64,000 nucleotides of DNA. Origin: Thalassoroseus pseudoceratinae (GTDB taxonomy: Bacteria; Planctomycetota; Planctomycetia; Planctomycetales; Planctomycetaceae). The stretch lies in the NCBI RefSeq assembly GCF_011634775.1, contig NZ_JAALXT010000005.1, positions 558,001 through 622,000 on the forward strand, in the 5' to 3' direction. Shown one piece after another: positions 45,030 through 54,582 of this stretch. Positions within the stretch are counted from its first letter, which is position 1. Each line of letters opens with the position of its first letter. The notes under the pieces are model-generated. The model ran no database searches, was not told the DNA's origin, and worked only from the letters and a program-made list of their open reading frames with translations. The position numbers and the translations under genes were made by a program.

Positions 45030-46022
45030 ATGACGTTCAATGCTTTACTTGTCGAAAAGACCGATGAGGATTCCGTGTCGGCGACGGTGCAGCAATTGAC
45101 CGAAGATCGCTTGCCAGCGGGTAACGTGACTGTGGCCGTGGAGTACACCACCGTCAACTACAAAGACGGATTGTGCCTGCAACCGAAAAACGGACTCGTC
45201 CGCAACTATCCTCACGTGCCGGGAATCGACTTTGCGGGTGTCGTGGAAGAGTCCAGCGATTCGCGGTATCAACCCGGCGACAAGGTCGTGCTGACCGGTT
45301 GGCGAGTTGGTGAGACGCATTGGGGCGGGTTCTCGCAGAAGGCTCGCGTCGATGCGGATTGGCTCGTGCCGCTGCCGGACGGTCTTTCCACGAAGCAAGC
45401 CATGGCCGTTGGAACGGCGGGATTCGCTGCGATCCTGGCGGTGAATGCTCTGGAAGACCACGGCATGAAACCGGAACACGGTGAAGTCTTGGTGACGGGA
45501 GCGGCCGGCGGTGTTGGCTCGATTGCGACGGCGGTGCTGGGCAATCTTGGTTACGAAGTCGCTGCGGTCACGGGACGACCGGAGATGGCCGATTATCTAA
45601 AATCGCTTGGTGCGACCCGAATCGTCGCGCGTCAAGAAATCGACACCGTATCCAAGAAACCGCTGGAATCCGAAACTTGGGCAGGGTGCGTTGATGCCGT
45701 CGGCGGGGAGATGCTCGCCCGTGTGATCGGTCAACTCAAGTATGGTTCCTCGGTGGCTGCGGTCGGACTGGCCGGTGGAGCGAAGCTGCCAACCACCGTG
45801 ATTCCCTTCCTGCTTCGCGGTGTCAATCTTCTTGGCATCGACAGTGTGATGCAGCCTTATGAAAATCGCATTCGTGGTTGGGAGCGAATCGCCAGCAACC
45901 TGCCACTCGAAAAGCTCGATGCGATGATCCAACCGGCAAAACTAGCGGACGTTCCGACACTTGCCAACGAAATTTTGAATGGGCAAGTCAAAGGCCGCAT
46001 CGTCGTGGATGTCAACGCGTAA
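45030..46022 (+). CDS. acuI: AcuI/YhdH-type NADPH-dependent acrylyl-CoA reductase
   Basis: 330 residues of the medium-chain dehydrogenase/reductase superfamily, without zinc ligands. VNYKDGLCLQ, YPHVPGIDFAGVVEES, TGWRVGETHWGGFSQKARV and TGAAGGVGSIATAVLGNLGYEVAA (NADPH site) match the YhdH/AcuI group, which reduces acrylyl-CoA to propionyl-CoA or related electrophilic enones. The open frame begins upstream at 44838 inside arsC; the ATG at 45030, preceded by AAGGGA, is used. It is 49 bases after the second arsC and may be read with the ars operon, although a role in arsenic handling is not known to me. Confidence 0.88.
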   Translation: MTFNALLVEKTDEDSVSATVQQLTEDRLPAGNVTVAVEYTTVNYKDGLCLQPKNGLVRNYPHVPGIDFAGVVEESSDSRYQPGDKVVLTGWRVGETHWGGFSQKARVDADWLVPLPDGLSTKQAMAVGTAGFAAILAVNALEDHGMKPEHGEVLVTGAAGGVGSIATAVLGNLGYEVAAVTGRPEMADYLKSLGATRIVARQEIDTVSKKPLESETWAGCVDAVGGEMLARVIGQLKYGSSVAAVGLAGGAKLPTTVIPFLLRGVNLLGIDSVMQPYENRIRGWERIASNLPLEKLDAMIQPAKLADVPTLANEILNGQVKGRIVVDVNA

Positions 46023-46381
46023 GTTGCCGTGCCGTCTTCTGCATCTGCGTGAAGCGACGACTAACATTCGCCGGTTCAAAACCGCTGCGCTCGCCGGTCT
46101 TGCAACCGCGGCGATCCGTTCACCATCTTGACCACCAGTTCCATAAATGGTAGTTGATAGATAGGTAGTCGGGGCTGCATGCATCGATTTTTGATTCGCG
46201 GGTGTCTGTTGCCAGGTTAAGATGGATGATTGAACTGGCGGGAATGAGCTTCTTCTTGCCGTGATCAACTCCGTCATTTGGACGTGGGACGCCACCGGGT
46301 TTCGCATGGGTCCCGAACACCGAAGACCGCCCTGCGGTTGCGTCGGAACGTGGAACCAGTCCCGGAACGCGCGAGGCCATT
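46023..46381 (+). other. Intergenic region, no gene seen
   Basis: 359 bases between acuI and the DUF1501 gene, both on the plus strand. I see no convincing reading frame, terminator or promoter here beyond GAGG just before the next ATG. Confidence 0.5.
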
Positions 46382-47785
46382 ATGCTTCTGAAGACAGACG
46401 GACGACACCCGATTCCTCGTCGTGAATTTCTCCGCCTGGGTAGCCTGGGAATCGGCGGATTGGCTTTACCGTCACTGCTGGCCGACCAAGTCCGCGCAAA
46501 TCCCACGACAAGTTCCGTCACTGGGAAGTCTGTCATCTTCTTGTTCCAGCAGGGTGGGCCGAGTCAGTTTGAAACATTTGACCCCAAGCCGAACGCACCG
46601 TCTGCGATCCGCACCGTGACCGACGTCGTGCAGACCTCGCTGCCGGGCGTCGAGTTTGGCGAACCGATGTCACAATTGGCTCGCCTTGCCCACAAACTCA
46701 CGGTGGTCCGTGCGTTTCAAACTCAGAACGCTGGCCACAACATCCAACCAATTGTCGGGCCACACTCCGAAGAGGCCAATATCGGTTCGCATTTCTCCCG
46801 CGTTGTCGGCACCACCAACCCCGAAACGGGCATGCCGACGAACACGGTGATCTACCCGAATGCCGTCGAATCCGACGTGCCCGGTCCGCAGGCGCGAGGA
46901 GATCTCAGATCCACCGGGCCGTATGGTCAATCGTTCGCTCCATTCGTGCCGGGCGGTGGTGGAGACCTTCAGCAAGACATGAAGTTGAGTCTCCCGCATG
47001 ATCGATTTTTTGAAGACCGACGGAACCTGTTAGCTCAACTGGATCGGCTGCAAAGAAACGTCGACCGAACCGGTCAGCTGGAACACATGGATCAGCTTCA
47101 ACGACAAGCCTACGATCTGCTTCTCGATGGAAAAGTGGCGGCGGCTCTCGATCTCGCCAACGAAGATCCGAAAGTCATCGAACGCTACGATACCGCCCAA
47201 TATGTACCGAAGCACAATTGGCATAAAGCGGCGCGTGGCCGACGGGGTTATTACACCGGCCAAGCGAAGTCCATTGGCAAGCTACTCTTGTTAGCCCGGC
47301 GACTCTGCGAAGCAGGTTGTGGATTCGTCACCATCCATGCGGGTTACGCCGGAGTTTGGGACATGCACGCCGACGGAAACAATCTCAACATGGTTGACGG
47401 TATGGACGCGGTGGGGCGTCCGTTCGACCATGCGGTTGCCGCCTTTGTCGAAGACCTGGAATCTCGCGGACTGCAAGACAAAATCATGCTTGTTTGCACC
47501 GGGGAGATGGGTCGCACACCGCGAATCAACAAACGTGGAGGCCGCGATCACTGGAGCCGTCTCGCTCCGTTGCTGCTCTACGGCGGTGGCTTGCCCGGTG
47601 GTGAAGTCATCGGCCGATCAACCCGCGATGGCGGCGAGCCGGACGGCGAACCGTTCGGACCCTCGCATCTCATTTCGACGATTCTGAACACCGTTTTCGA
47701 CTTGGCACAACTCCGACTCGTCGCCGGTGTGGCCCCTCAAGTTGTCGATCTGGCCAGCAAGCCGGCTATCCATCGAACGGCCTAA
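46382..47785 (+). CDS. DUF1501 protein, Tat-exported
   Basis: 467 residues. The twin-arginine signal RREFLRLGSLGIGGLALPSLL indicates export in folded form. The body has the DUF1501 pattern: IFLFQQGGPSQFETFDPKPNAP, GHNIQPIVGPHSEE, LLLARRLCEAGCGFVTIHAGYAG-WD, LVCTGEMGRTPRIN and GGRDHWSRLAPLLLYGGGL. The family is related to the alkaline-phosphatase/sulfatase fold, is very abundant in planctomycetes and has no settled biochemical role. It stands alone here; the usual cytochrome-like partner is not next to it. The other DUF1501 gene at 58884 does have such a partner. Confidence 0.92.
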   Translation: MLLKTDGRHPIPRREFLRLGSLGIGGLALPSLLADQVRANPTTSSVTGKSVIFLFQQGGPSQFETFDPKPNAPSAIRTVTDVVQTSLPGVEFGEPMSQLARLAHKLTVVRAFQTQNAGHNIQPIVGPHSEEANIGSHFSRVVGTTNPETGMPTNTVIYPNAVESDVPGPQARGDLRSTGPYGQSFAPFVPGGGGDLQQDMKLSLPHDRFFEDRRNLLAQLDRLQRNVDRTGQLEHMDQLQRQAYDLLLDGKVAAALDLANEDPKVIERYDTAQYVPKHNWHKAARGRRGYYTGQAKSIGKLLLLARRLCEAGCGFVTIHAGYAGVWDMHADGNNLNMVDGMDAVGRPFDHAVAAFVEDLESRGLQDKIMLVCTGEMGRTPRINKRGGRDHWSRLAPLLLYGGGLPGGEVIGRSTRDGGEPDGEPFGPSHLISTILNTVFDLAQLRLVAGVAPQVVDLASKPAIHRTA

Positions 47786-47840
47786 GTGACGTCCGCACAG
47801 CATGCAATTTCAGCAAGACACAACGAAAGCACAATCCGAT

Positions 47841-48959
47841 CTATGTTTGCGCCAAACCGCTGAGCCATGCCCCAAGTGTTCCCGTGACAATGGCGGGAGA
47901 CCAAGCAGCCATATCGGGTCTCAAGAGGTTCACTTGTCCGAGGTATTCACACCCCATCGAAAGCCCGTAAAGTACACCGAGACAGCCCGTGCAGACGGCC
48001 ATATTCGTGACAAGACTGCGACTCTCACGACGAATCACCAAGGGCACAGCCACGAAGATGCAAAGCACATTCGCAATCGGAGCCACAAACCGAAGATGCA
48101 AATGCATCAGCTGGGCTCGCACAGACGATGAACCAAACGCGGGGTTGCGAATACGTTGAATAAGTTCGCTTGTGGGGATGTACTTGTAACTTCGGTTCCG
48201 GTTGCTGAGTTGGTCGAAACTCACATCCGAAACAATGAACAAGTCCGACGAATCCGGGACCGAACGCACAAGACGGTTCCCGGTATCGGTCAACTTCAGA
48301 TTGGAGGTATCCGTCGTGAGATTCTGCAGCAACCATCCCGCGGGCCGATCGTCGGTGGCTTCGAAGAACGTGGCGCTTTCGGCTGAGAGCGTCGTCAGTT
48401 CCTCCGCAACCTCGGGAACGGGCAACACGAAGTGGGCATCTTGAATGCGTTGTTCATGGTAGAACAGTCGTTCGCCGTCGATGCAAATGTGAGAGACGTA
48501 ATCGTAGACCGGTTCGACCCGTTTGCCTTTCTCACCGGCTTCGCCTCGGCCTGCTTGCAACATTGGCGCGAAGCGGGGAATGAAAACGTCTTGGTTGATC
48601 CAAGCCATCACGTTCACCAACACCGCACCCGCAATAAACGGACGCAACAACCGCGACACCGGCACACCGGCCGAGAGCATCGGCGTGATTTCCGTCTGCT
48701 TATACAACATGGCCACTACGACCAACACCGAGATAATCGCCAAAATCGGGGCCATCATGTTGAAGAAGGCCGTCGATTGGTATCCGTAATGCTTGGCCAT
48801 CGCCTGGAGCATTTCACCAGTTCCATCGGCCCGGATTTGGAAATCGTCGACGTTACTGAACCCATCAATCACCACATACAAACCGTAAGTGCTGATGAAG
48901 AGAATGAAGAATGTCGACAAGTACCGCCGCAGCAGGTAGCGATCGAAGATCGAAGCCAT
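47841..48959 (-). CDS. LptF/LptG family permease (second copy)
   Basis: 372 residues, the same length as the permease at 2969-4087 and similar from the start (FDRYLLRRYLSTFFILF followed by GLYVVIDGFSN). The periplasmic domain lies between about residues 120 and 280, and three hydrophobic segments close the protein. The ATG at 48959 is chosen over the TTG at 48977. With the other copy it could make up the LptFG pair of one transporter, which in many bacteria are neighbours but here are about 44 kb apart. Convergent with the DUF1501 gene. Confidence 0.9.
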   Translation of the reverse strand: MASIFDRYLLRRYLSTFFILFISTYGLYVVIDGFSNVDDFQIRADGTGEMLQAMAKHYGYQSTAFFNMMAPILAIISVLVVVAMLYKQTEITPMLSAGVPVSRLLRPFIAGAVLVNVMAWINQDVFIPRFAPMLQAGRGEAGEKGKRVEPVYDYVSHICIDGERLFYHEQRIQDAHFVLPVPEVAEELTTLSAESATFFEATDDRPAGWLLQNLTTDTSNLKLTDTGNRLVRSVPDSSDLFIVSDVSFDQLSNRNRSYKYIPTSELIQRIRNPAFGSSSVRAQLMHLHLRFVAPIANVLCIFVAVPLVIRRESRSLVTNMAVCTGCLGVLYGLSMGCEYLGQVNLLRPDMAAWSPAIVTGTLGAWLSGLAQT

Positions 48960-49123
48960 AGCGTGTTCCGGGTCCAATCGGGAGACTGTAATGCGGCGAG
49001 ATCACAGCAGAATCTGTGGAAATGGTCAACATCAAGCGCGGCGGGAAAACGGGTTGGCCGACCAGTCGACAACTGATATCCTTCCGCTGGACGGACCGTC
49101 ATCGAGTTGAAGGAACAACAGCC

Positions 49124-49900
49124 ATGGATGTGAAGAATAAAGTGGTCGTGGTCACCGGTGGGGCACGCGGGATTGGAGCAGCACTCTGTCGGCAACTCGC
49201 GGCAGCGGGTGCGAAGGTGATGGTCAGCGATGTCGATGAAACGACGTCCGCAAAAGTCGCTGAAGAAATTGGCGGCGCAAGTTGTGGTTGTGATGTCAGC
49301 CGCGAAGACGAAGTGGTCCGCTTGGTCGCCGCCACGGAGAAAGCATTCGGCCCGGTCGATATTTTCGTTTCGAACGCAGGAATCACGGTAAAAGGTGGTG
49401 AAGACACCATCGACGGCGATTGGCAACGCCTGTGGGACGTGAACGTGATGTCTCGCATCTTCGCTGCTCGGGCGGTCGTGCCGGGAATGTTGGAACGTGG
49501 AGAAGGTTATCTCATCCACACCGCCTCCGCCGCCGGATTGCTGACGGAAATCGGATCGGCCGCGTATTCCGTCACGAAGCACGCCGACGTGGCCCTCGCT
49601 GAGTGGTTGTCGGTCCAACATGGACGGGAAGGAATTCGCGTCTCGTGTGTTTGCCCGTTGGGTGTCGAAACCGACATGCTGGATCCAGATGATCCCATTC
49701 ACCAATTCTTGCAAATCAGTTCGATCTCCGCCGACCAAGCGGCGACGGCAATCATGCAGGGCATCGAAAGTGAAAAGTTCCTGATTCTGCCTCATCCGCA
49801 GGTCGAAGAATTCTACCAAATGAAATCCGAAGACCCTGACCGTTGGATTCGGGGCATGCAACGGTTGAAGCAAAAACTCGCTCGCCGTCGCGCTGCGTGA
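49124..49900 (+). CDS. Short-chain dehydrogenase/reductase
   Basis: 258 residues of the classical SDR type. TGGARGIG binds NAD(P), SNAGIT follows, and the catalytic residues are Ser in HTASAAG and Y-S-V-T-K. The substrate is a hydroxy- or keto-compound of unknown kind. The ATG at 49124 has AAGGA upstream; the longer frame from 49016 would add a non-homologous extension. The P450 gene starts 32 bases downstream on the same strand, so the two probably form a small oxidation operon. Confidence 0.88.
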   Translation: MDVKNKVVVVTGGARGIGAALCRQLAAAGAKVMVSDVDETTSAKVAEEIGGASCGCDVSREDEVVRLVAATEKAFGPVDIFVSNAGITVKGGEDTIDGDWQRLWDVNVMSRIFAARAVVPGMLERGEGYLIHTASAAGLLTEIGSAAYSVTKHADVALAEWLSVQHGREGIRVSCVCPLGVETDMLDPDDPIHQFLQISSISADQAATAIMQGIESEKFLILPHPQVEEFYQMKSEDPDRWIRGMQRLKQKLARRRAA

Positions 49901-49932
49901 TTTGATCGCCCGCAACGGAAGGGACACGAACA

Positions 49933-51156
49933 GTGCAGAAGATTGACCTCGTTTCGCAGGATTTCAAACGCAATCCGCTGCCGACGTTCGCCGCCTTACG
50001 GGAGCAGGGGCCGTTGATCGAGACGCGTTTGCCGATCATGGGGCGAACGCGGATCACGACGGATTACGAAACCACCGTCGCGGTGTTGCGAGACTCCGAA
50101 CGCTTCGTCACCAGCGCCCACAACGCCGGTCGCAAGCAGTACGCGGGGATGCAATGGTGGATGCCCCGCACGATCACCACGCTCGCGAACAACATGCTGA
50201 CCAAGGATGATCCCGATCATCGTCGGCTGCGAAAATTAGCCGAAGCGGCGTTTCTGCGGCGAAGTGTGGACGACATGCAACCGCGACTCGAACAACTCGC
50301 GCACACGCTGCTGGATCAAGTCGAAGCGATCGCCAAACGGGATGGGCAAGTCGATTTCGTCGAACACTTCGCCCGACCGTTTCCCTTGGCGGTGATTTCG
50401 GAACTGCTCGGGCTTCCCGAGGAAGACCGCCCCGTCTTCGGGAAATGGGGAGCCGCGTTGACGCAAACGAACTCCGTGCTGGCCGTGTTCCGGTTTCTGC
50501 CACTGCTGCGGAAAATGTACCGCTATTTTGAACGGCAGTTCGAGGAATGTCGGCAAAACCCGCGTCCCGGTTTGCTCACCGCTTTGGTCCAGGCGGAACA
50601 GGCGGGCGATCAACTGAGTCATGAAGAATTGATCGCGTTCGCGTTTCTGCTGTTGTTCGCCGGTCACGAGACAACGGTGCATCTCACCAGTGGCGGTCTG
50701 CTGACCCTGCTCGAACATCCCGAACAGAAAGCGGAACTCCTAGCAGATTGGTCACTCGTTGGAGGAGCGGTGCAGGAAGCTCTGCGATTTTACTGTCCCG
50801 TGCAGATGACCAAACCGCGGTATATCCGGGAAGACACCGAGTTGGTCGGCGTCTCGCTCCGTCGCGGGGAAATGATCAGTGCGATTCTCGCCGCCGCGAA
50901 TTTAGACCCTGCGGAATTTGAAAACCCGGGCCATTTCGACATCCGCCGGCAACCGAATCCGCATGTGGCATTCGGCACCGGCATGCATGTATGTCTCGGC
51001 ATGAAACTCGCCAACGCGGAAGTCGAGACAGCTTTCCGCTGTTTGTTCACGCGGTTTCCAAAACTCGAACTGGCGATTCCATCGAGCGAATTGAAATGGG
51101 CGAAACGCATCGGTCTGCGTGGTCTGCCGAGTTTGCCGATCCGATTGTCTCCGTAA
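49933..51156 (+). CDS. Cytochrome P450
   Basis: 407 residues, the size of soluble bacterial P450s, without a membrane anchor. The I-helix has AGHETT (243-248) for oxygen activation, EALRFYCP gives the K-helix ExxR, and FGTGMHVCLG carries the haem-binding Cys354. It would hydroxylate or otherwise oxidise a small or lipid-like substrate, with electrons from a ferredoxin system not found here. The GTG start is supported by GGAAGGGA about 8 bases before it. It shares a transcript with the SDR upstream, and its stop is two bases from the convergent PaiB-like gene. Confidence 0.93.
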   Translation: MQKIDLVSQDFKRNPLPTFAALREQGPLIETRLPIMGRTRITTDYETTVAVLRDSERFVTSAHNAGRKQYAGMQWWMPRTITTLANNMLTKDDPDHRRLRKLAEAAFLRRSVDDMQPRLEQLAHTLLDQVEAIAKRDGQVDFVEHFARPFPLAVISELLGLPEEDRPVFGKWGAALTQTNSVLAVFRFLPLLRKMYRYFERQFEECRQNPRPGLLTALVQAEQAGDQLSHEELIAFAFLLLFAGHETTVHLTSGGLLTLLEHPEQKAELLADWSLVGGAVQEALRFYCPVQMTKPRYIREDTELVGVSLRRGEMISAILAAANLDPAEFENPGHFDIRRQPNPHVAFGTGMHVCLGMKLANAEVETAFRCLFTRFPKLELAIPSSELKWAKRIGLRGLPSLPIRLSP

Positions 51157-51158
51157 CG

Positions 51159-51797
51159 TCACTTCGCAGTTCGATCCGTCTCTTCCAACGTGGCTTGGAT
51201 GAGTTCAGCGATCGCATGGGCGTTCGGATCGTCTTCCGCACGCAAACCATGGATGACTCGTTCCCGACGTTCGACGGTATGATTCTGACTGAGTTTCCAC
51301 TGCCCTTCGATTTGTTCGATGTCGATGCGAAAACCGACGATCATGCCGAGCAATTTCTCCATGAACTCCGGTGAACCTTGGTATTTCCACGGGACGGATC
51401 GCGATTGCTCGTACTGATCAACCGTTCTGCCAGCAAGTCGATGCAGTTCGGCAGGGTCTTCGATTAGACGGAGCGTGCCAGTCACGTGCACGGTGACGTA
51501 ATCCCATGTCGGAACTACGTTTGCGGATTCATACCATGTCGGCGTGATGTAGGCATGCGGTCCCTGGAAAATTGCCAGAACTGTTTGGCCATCGACTTCG
51601 GTCCATTGCGAATTCGCTCGTGCAAAGTGCCCCAACAGTTGCCCATGCGGCTTCGGTTCTCGATCCAGCAGAAACGGCAAATGGGACGCGACCGGTCGCC
51701 CCTCATGCACTGAGACAAGCGTCGCAAAGCTATGCTGCTCGATGTGATCGAAACACCGCGATTGATCGGGCTCGGCGAACGCCTTGGGTGTATACAT
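51159..51797 (-). CDS. PaiB-like FMN-binding protein
   Basis: 212 residues, the usual size of this family. MYTPKAFAEPD at the start, LPFLLDRE, GHFARANSQW, IFQGPHAYITPTWY and VPTWDYVTVHVTGTLRLI match PaiB/Bacillus-type proteins with the FMN-binding split-barrel fold. They are annotated as negative transcriptional regulators, but the fold also fits pyridoxamine-phosphate-oxidase-like enzymes, so the role is open. The ATG at 51797 with TTGGAAG before it is chosen; the ORF runs upstream to 52010 without support from the family. Confidence 0.88.
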   Translation of the reverse strand: MYTPKAFAEPDQSRCFDHIEQHSFATLVSVHEGRPVASHLPFLLDREPKPHGQLLGHFARANSQWTEVDGQTVLAIFQGPHAYITPTWYESANVVPTWDYVTVHVTGTLRLIEDPAELHRLAGRTVDQYEQSRSVPWKYQGSPEFMEKLLGMIVGFRIDIEQIEGQWKLSQNHTVERRERVIHGLRAEDDPNAHAIAELIQATLEETDRTAK

Positions 51798-51977
51798 GCG
51801 GACTTCCAAATTCATGGTTCGTGAGGTGCACAACAGCGACTCGGTTTTCCCGTTCGTCGTGCATGATTGAAGAAATTCTTCGTAAGGACGCGGCCTCGTC
51901 TCGACGGGTTCACTGTCAATTTTCCACCGGAAACCCGGCCCGAAACAGGTGAAAATTCGTGACGAATCAGCAGAACT

Positions 51978-51986
51978 TGTTATAAT
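51978..51986 (+). promoter_or_regulatory. Extended -10 promoter for the DUF1592 operon
   Basis: TGTTATAAT: a perfect TATAAT at 51981-51986 with an extended -10 TG. No good -35 is seen (CGTGAC at 51958-51963), which is usual for extended -10 promoters. It lies about 120 bases upstream of the gene start in the divergent gap between the PaiB-like and DUF1592 genes; the rest of that gap shows no gene. Confidence 0.55.
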
Positions 51987-52103
51987 AGGGGTCCAGCCAG
52001 GATTCATCACCTACCTCATCAGTTCACTGAACTGAGACCTTCCACCTTGATTTCCTGCTGATTGTTACACCCCTTTGGTCTCACAATCGGAAGGCGTCGT
52101 CCA

Positions 52104-54497
52104 TTGAAGAGTTTTCATTTCCAACGATTTTCGCTGCTACTTTGCTACCTCGTTCTCGTCTCGACGGTGAATGGTTCGGAATCGGTTCCGCCCGCCGTTT
52201 TGGGATTTCTGAACGAACACTGCACCGTCTGTCATGAGGGTGATTCCGCCGATGGCGGGTTGGATTTGACGACATTTCAACGGAACGCGGGTTCGGAAGC
52301 GTCGCTCGACCGCTGGGTGCGGATTTTCGATCGGGTTCACCATCAGGAAATGCCGCCCGCGGACTCGAATACGGTTTCCTCGAAAGAACGGACCGAATTT
52401 CTAAAGACAACCGAAAGTTGGTTGCGTCAGCGTCAGCAAACCGCCTGGAAACGTGAAGGTCGTGTGCGTGGTCGTCGACTGACCAACTACCAGCTCGAAC
52501 GCACGCTCCACGATTTGTTGGGTGTCGATATCCCGCTGGCCGAGCGGATGCCGGACGAACCGGATAACAACGTCTTCAAGACCATCGCGGATGGTCAAGC
52601 GATGTCGCACTTCCAGCTTGAACAGCATCTGCGAATTGTCGATCTCGCCTTGGACGAGGCGATTCGTCGGGCGATTCAAGGCGATAACGTCTGGACAAAG
52701 ACTCTCGATGCTCAAAAGATTTCTCGTAGAAACCCCCGTCGTCGCACACGCGAACCGGAAGTCATCGACGGACATGCTGTGACATGGTCGTCGCGATTGA
52801 TCTTCTACGGACGTTTGCCCGCCACGACCGCTCGCGAAGACGGTTGGTATCGGTTCACGGTCCGAGCGAAAGGGCTGAATCTCCCGGAAGATTATGGCGT
52901 GTGGTGTACCGTCCGACGTGGCAAATGCGTTTCCAGCGCTCCGCTACTGCCCTGGGTCGGTTCGTTTGAAGCCACGAAGGAGACGCAGGAATGGACCTTC
53001 GAAACGTGGCTTCCGCGTGGCGAGATGATCGAAATTCGCCCCGGTGACGATACACTCAAGATGGCCCGTTTCGCGGGTGGACAAGTCGGCACCGGCGAAG
53101 GCACGCCGCAAAACGTGCCCGGAGTGGCGATCGAACAAATCGTGATGGAACGGTTTCATCAAGGGCCGTCTTCCGACGAAGTCCGTCGCATTCTGTTCGA
53201 TGATCTTCCCGTCAAAACCGATGCGAAAAAACGGGGCGGCTGGGTGGTCTCGAAAAACCGAAAAGCTGACATCGAACGCTTGATGCGTCGGTTCGCCACC
53301 CGTGCCTTCCGACGTCCCGTCGAAGACGCCGCGATTCTGCCGTACGTGCAGATGGCTCAGCAGTCACTCGATGACGGAAACTCAATGGTCTCGGCGTTGC
53401 GAACCGGTTATCGGGCATTGTTGTGTTCACCTCGATTCCTATATCTACAGGAAACCCCAGGGCAACTCGACAGCTACGCCATCGCATCTCGGTTGAGTTA
53501 TTTCCTTTGGAATTCCATGCCGGACGATGAGTTGCTGCAACTTGCCGAAGCCGATCGGTTGCAAGATGAAACGGTCATCCGTCAGCAAGTCGAACGAATG
53601 CTCACGTCGCCCAAAGGGCAGCAGTTTGTCGAAGACTTCGCGTCCCAATGGCTCGATCTCGATGAAATTGATTTCACCACGCCGGATCGCCGACTGTACC
53701 CGGGATTCGATGTGATCGTGCAAGAATCCATGGTCGCGGAAACGCTGACGTTTCTGCAAACGATGCTTGAGAAGAACCAAAGCGTCACCCGGATCATCGC
53801 GGCCGACGAGAGCTATCTCAATGAACGTTTGGCTCGTTACTACGGCATTGATGGTGTCTCGGGCGACGACATGCAGCCCGTGAATTTCCAAACGCAAGAC
53901 CATCATCGCGGCGGATTGCTTACACAAGGGGCCATCATGAAAATCACCGCCAACGGCACGAACACGTCGCCGGTTATTCGCGGCGTGTGGGTTTCGGAGC
54001 GGTTATTGGGTCGCGAGATTCCCCCGCCACCGGCCAGCGTACCGGCAATTGAACCCGATATTCGCGGTGCGAAAACCATTCGAGAAATGCTCGAAAAGCA
54101 TAAATCCGACCCATCATGTGCCGGATGTCACGTCCACATTGATCCGCCCGGCTTCGCGTTGGAGAACTTCGATCCCTCCGGACGATGGAGAGACAGGTAC
54201 ACCGTTTTGAAAGGTCGCAAACGAAGCAAAGGACCGAAAATCGATCCGGGTTACGTTCGTCCTGATGGACAAAAATTCGAGTCTCTCGCGGAGTACCAGA
54301 AATTGCTTCTCGAGGATCCGGAGCAAATTGCCGCGAACGTGGCCGGTCAACTACTCACGTATGGCACGGGAGCCCCAGTCGAATTTGCCGACCGACCGGC
54401 GATCAAACAGGCTGTGGAAGAGACGGCTAGTGACGACTACGGTTTTCGCAGCCTTGTGAAAGCGGTGGCAACCAGCCCGTCATTTTTGAGCAAATAG
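52104..54497 (+). CDS. DUF1587/1592/1588/1585 cytochrome-like secreted protein
   Basis: 797 residues from a TTG start that has GGAAGG upstream and is followed by a signal peptide (hydrophobic [14 protein letters not shown]). A c-type haem motif C40-T-V-C43-H44 lies near the N-terminus. Then follow a DUF1587-like segment ([18 protein letters not shown]), DUF1592 ([21 protein letters not shown]-type segment and [13 protein letters not shown]), DUF1588 ([45 protein letters not shown] with a second CxxCH) and DUF1585 at the end. The family is typical of planctomycetes and thought to act outside the cytoplasm; its reaction is unknown. It is usually paired with a DUF1552 protein, as here. Confidence 0.92.
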   Translation: MKSFHFQRFSLLLCYLVLVSTVNGSESVPPAVLGFLNEHCTVCHEGDSADGGLDLTTFQRNAGSEASLDRWVRIFDRVHHQEMPPADSNTVSSKERTEFLKTTESWLRQRQQTAWKREGRVRGRRLTNYQLERTLHDLLGVDIPLAERMPDEPDNNVFKTIADGQAMSHFQLEQHLRIVDLALDEAIRRAIQGDNVWTKTLDAQKISRRNPRRRTREPEVIDGHAVTWSSRLIFYGRLPATTAREDGWYRFTVRAKGLNLPEDYGVWCTVRRGKCVSSAPLLPWVGSFEATKETQEWTFETWLPRGEMIEIRPGDDTLKMARFAGGQVGTGEGTPQNVPGVAIEQIVMERFHQGPSSDEVRRILFDDLPVKTDAKKRGGWVVSKNRKADIERLMRRFATRAFRRPVEDAAILPYVQMAQQSLDDGNSMVSALRTGYRALLCSPRFLYLQETPGQLDSYAIASRLSYFLWNSMPDDELLQLAEADRLQDETVIRQQVERMLTSPKGQQFVEDFASQWLDLDEIDFTTPDRRLYPGFDVIVQESMVAETLTFLQTMLEKNQSVTRIIAADESYLNERLARYYGIDGVSGDDMQPVNFQTQDHHRGGLLTQGAIMKITANGTNTSPVIRGVWVSERLLGREIPPPPASVPAIEPDIRGAKTIREMLEKHKSDPSCAGCHVHIDPPGFALENFDPSGRWRDRYTVLKGRKRSKGPKIDPGYVRPDGQKFESLAEYQKLLLEDPEQIAANVAGQLLTYGTGAPVEFADRPAIKQAVEETASDDYGFRSLVKAVATSPSFLSK

Positions 54498-54582
54498 TCA
54501 TGTCGGTCAGGCATTGCCTGATGAAAATTGTGTCAGACACCGCCTGCCCCACTTGGAATCAATTAACTAGCAAGGAAACACC

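Noticed and set aside
48869-49927. 352-codon minus-strand open frame over the SDR gene
   Set aside because: The SDR on the plus strand has all catalytic motifs; this frame has none and also runs into the LptF/G gene.
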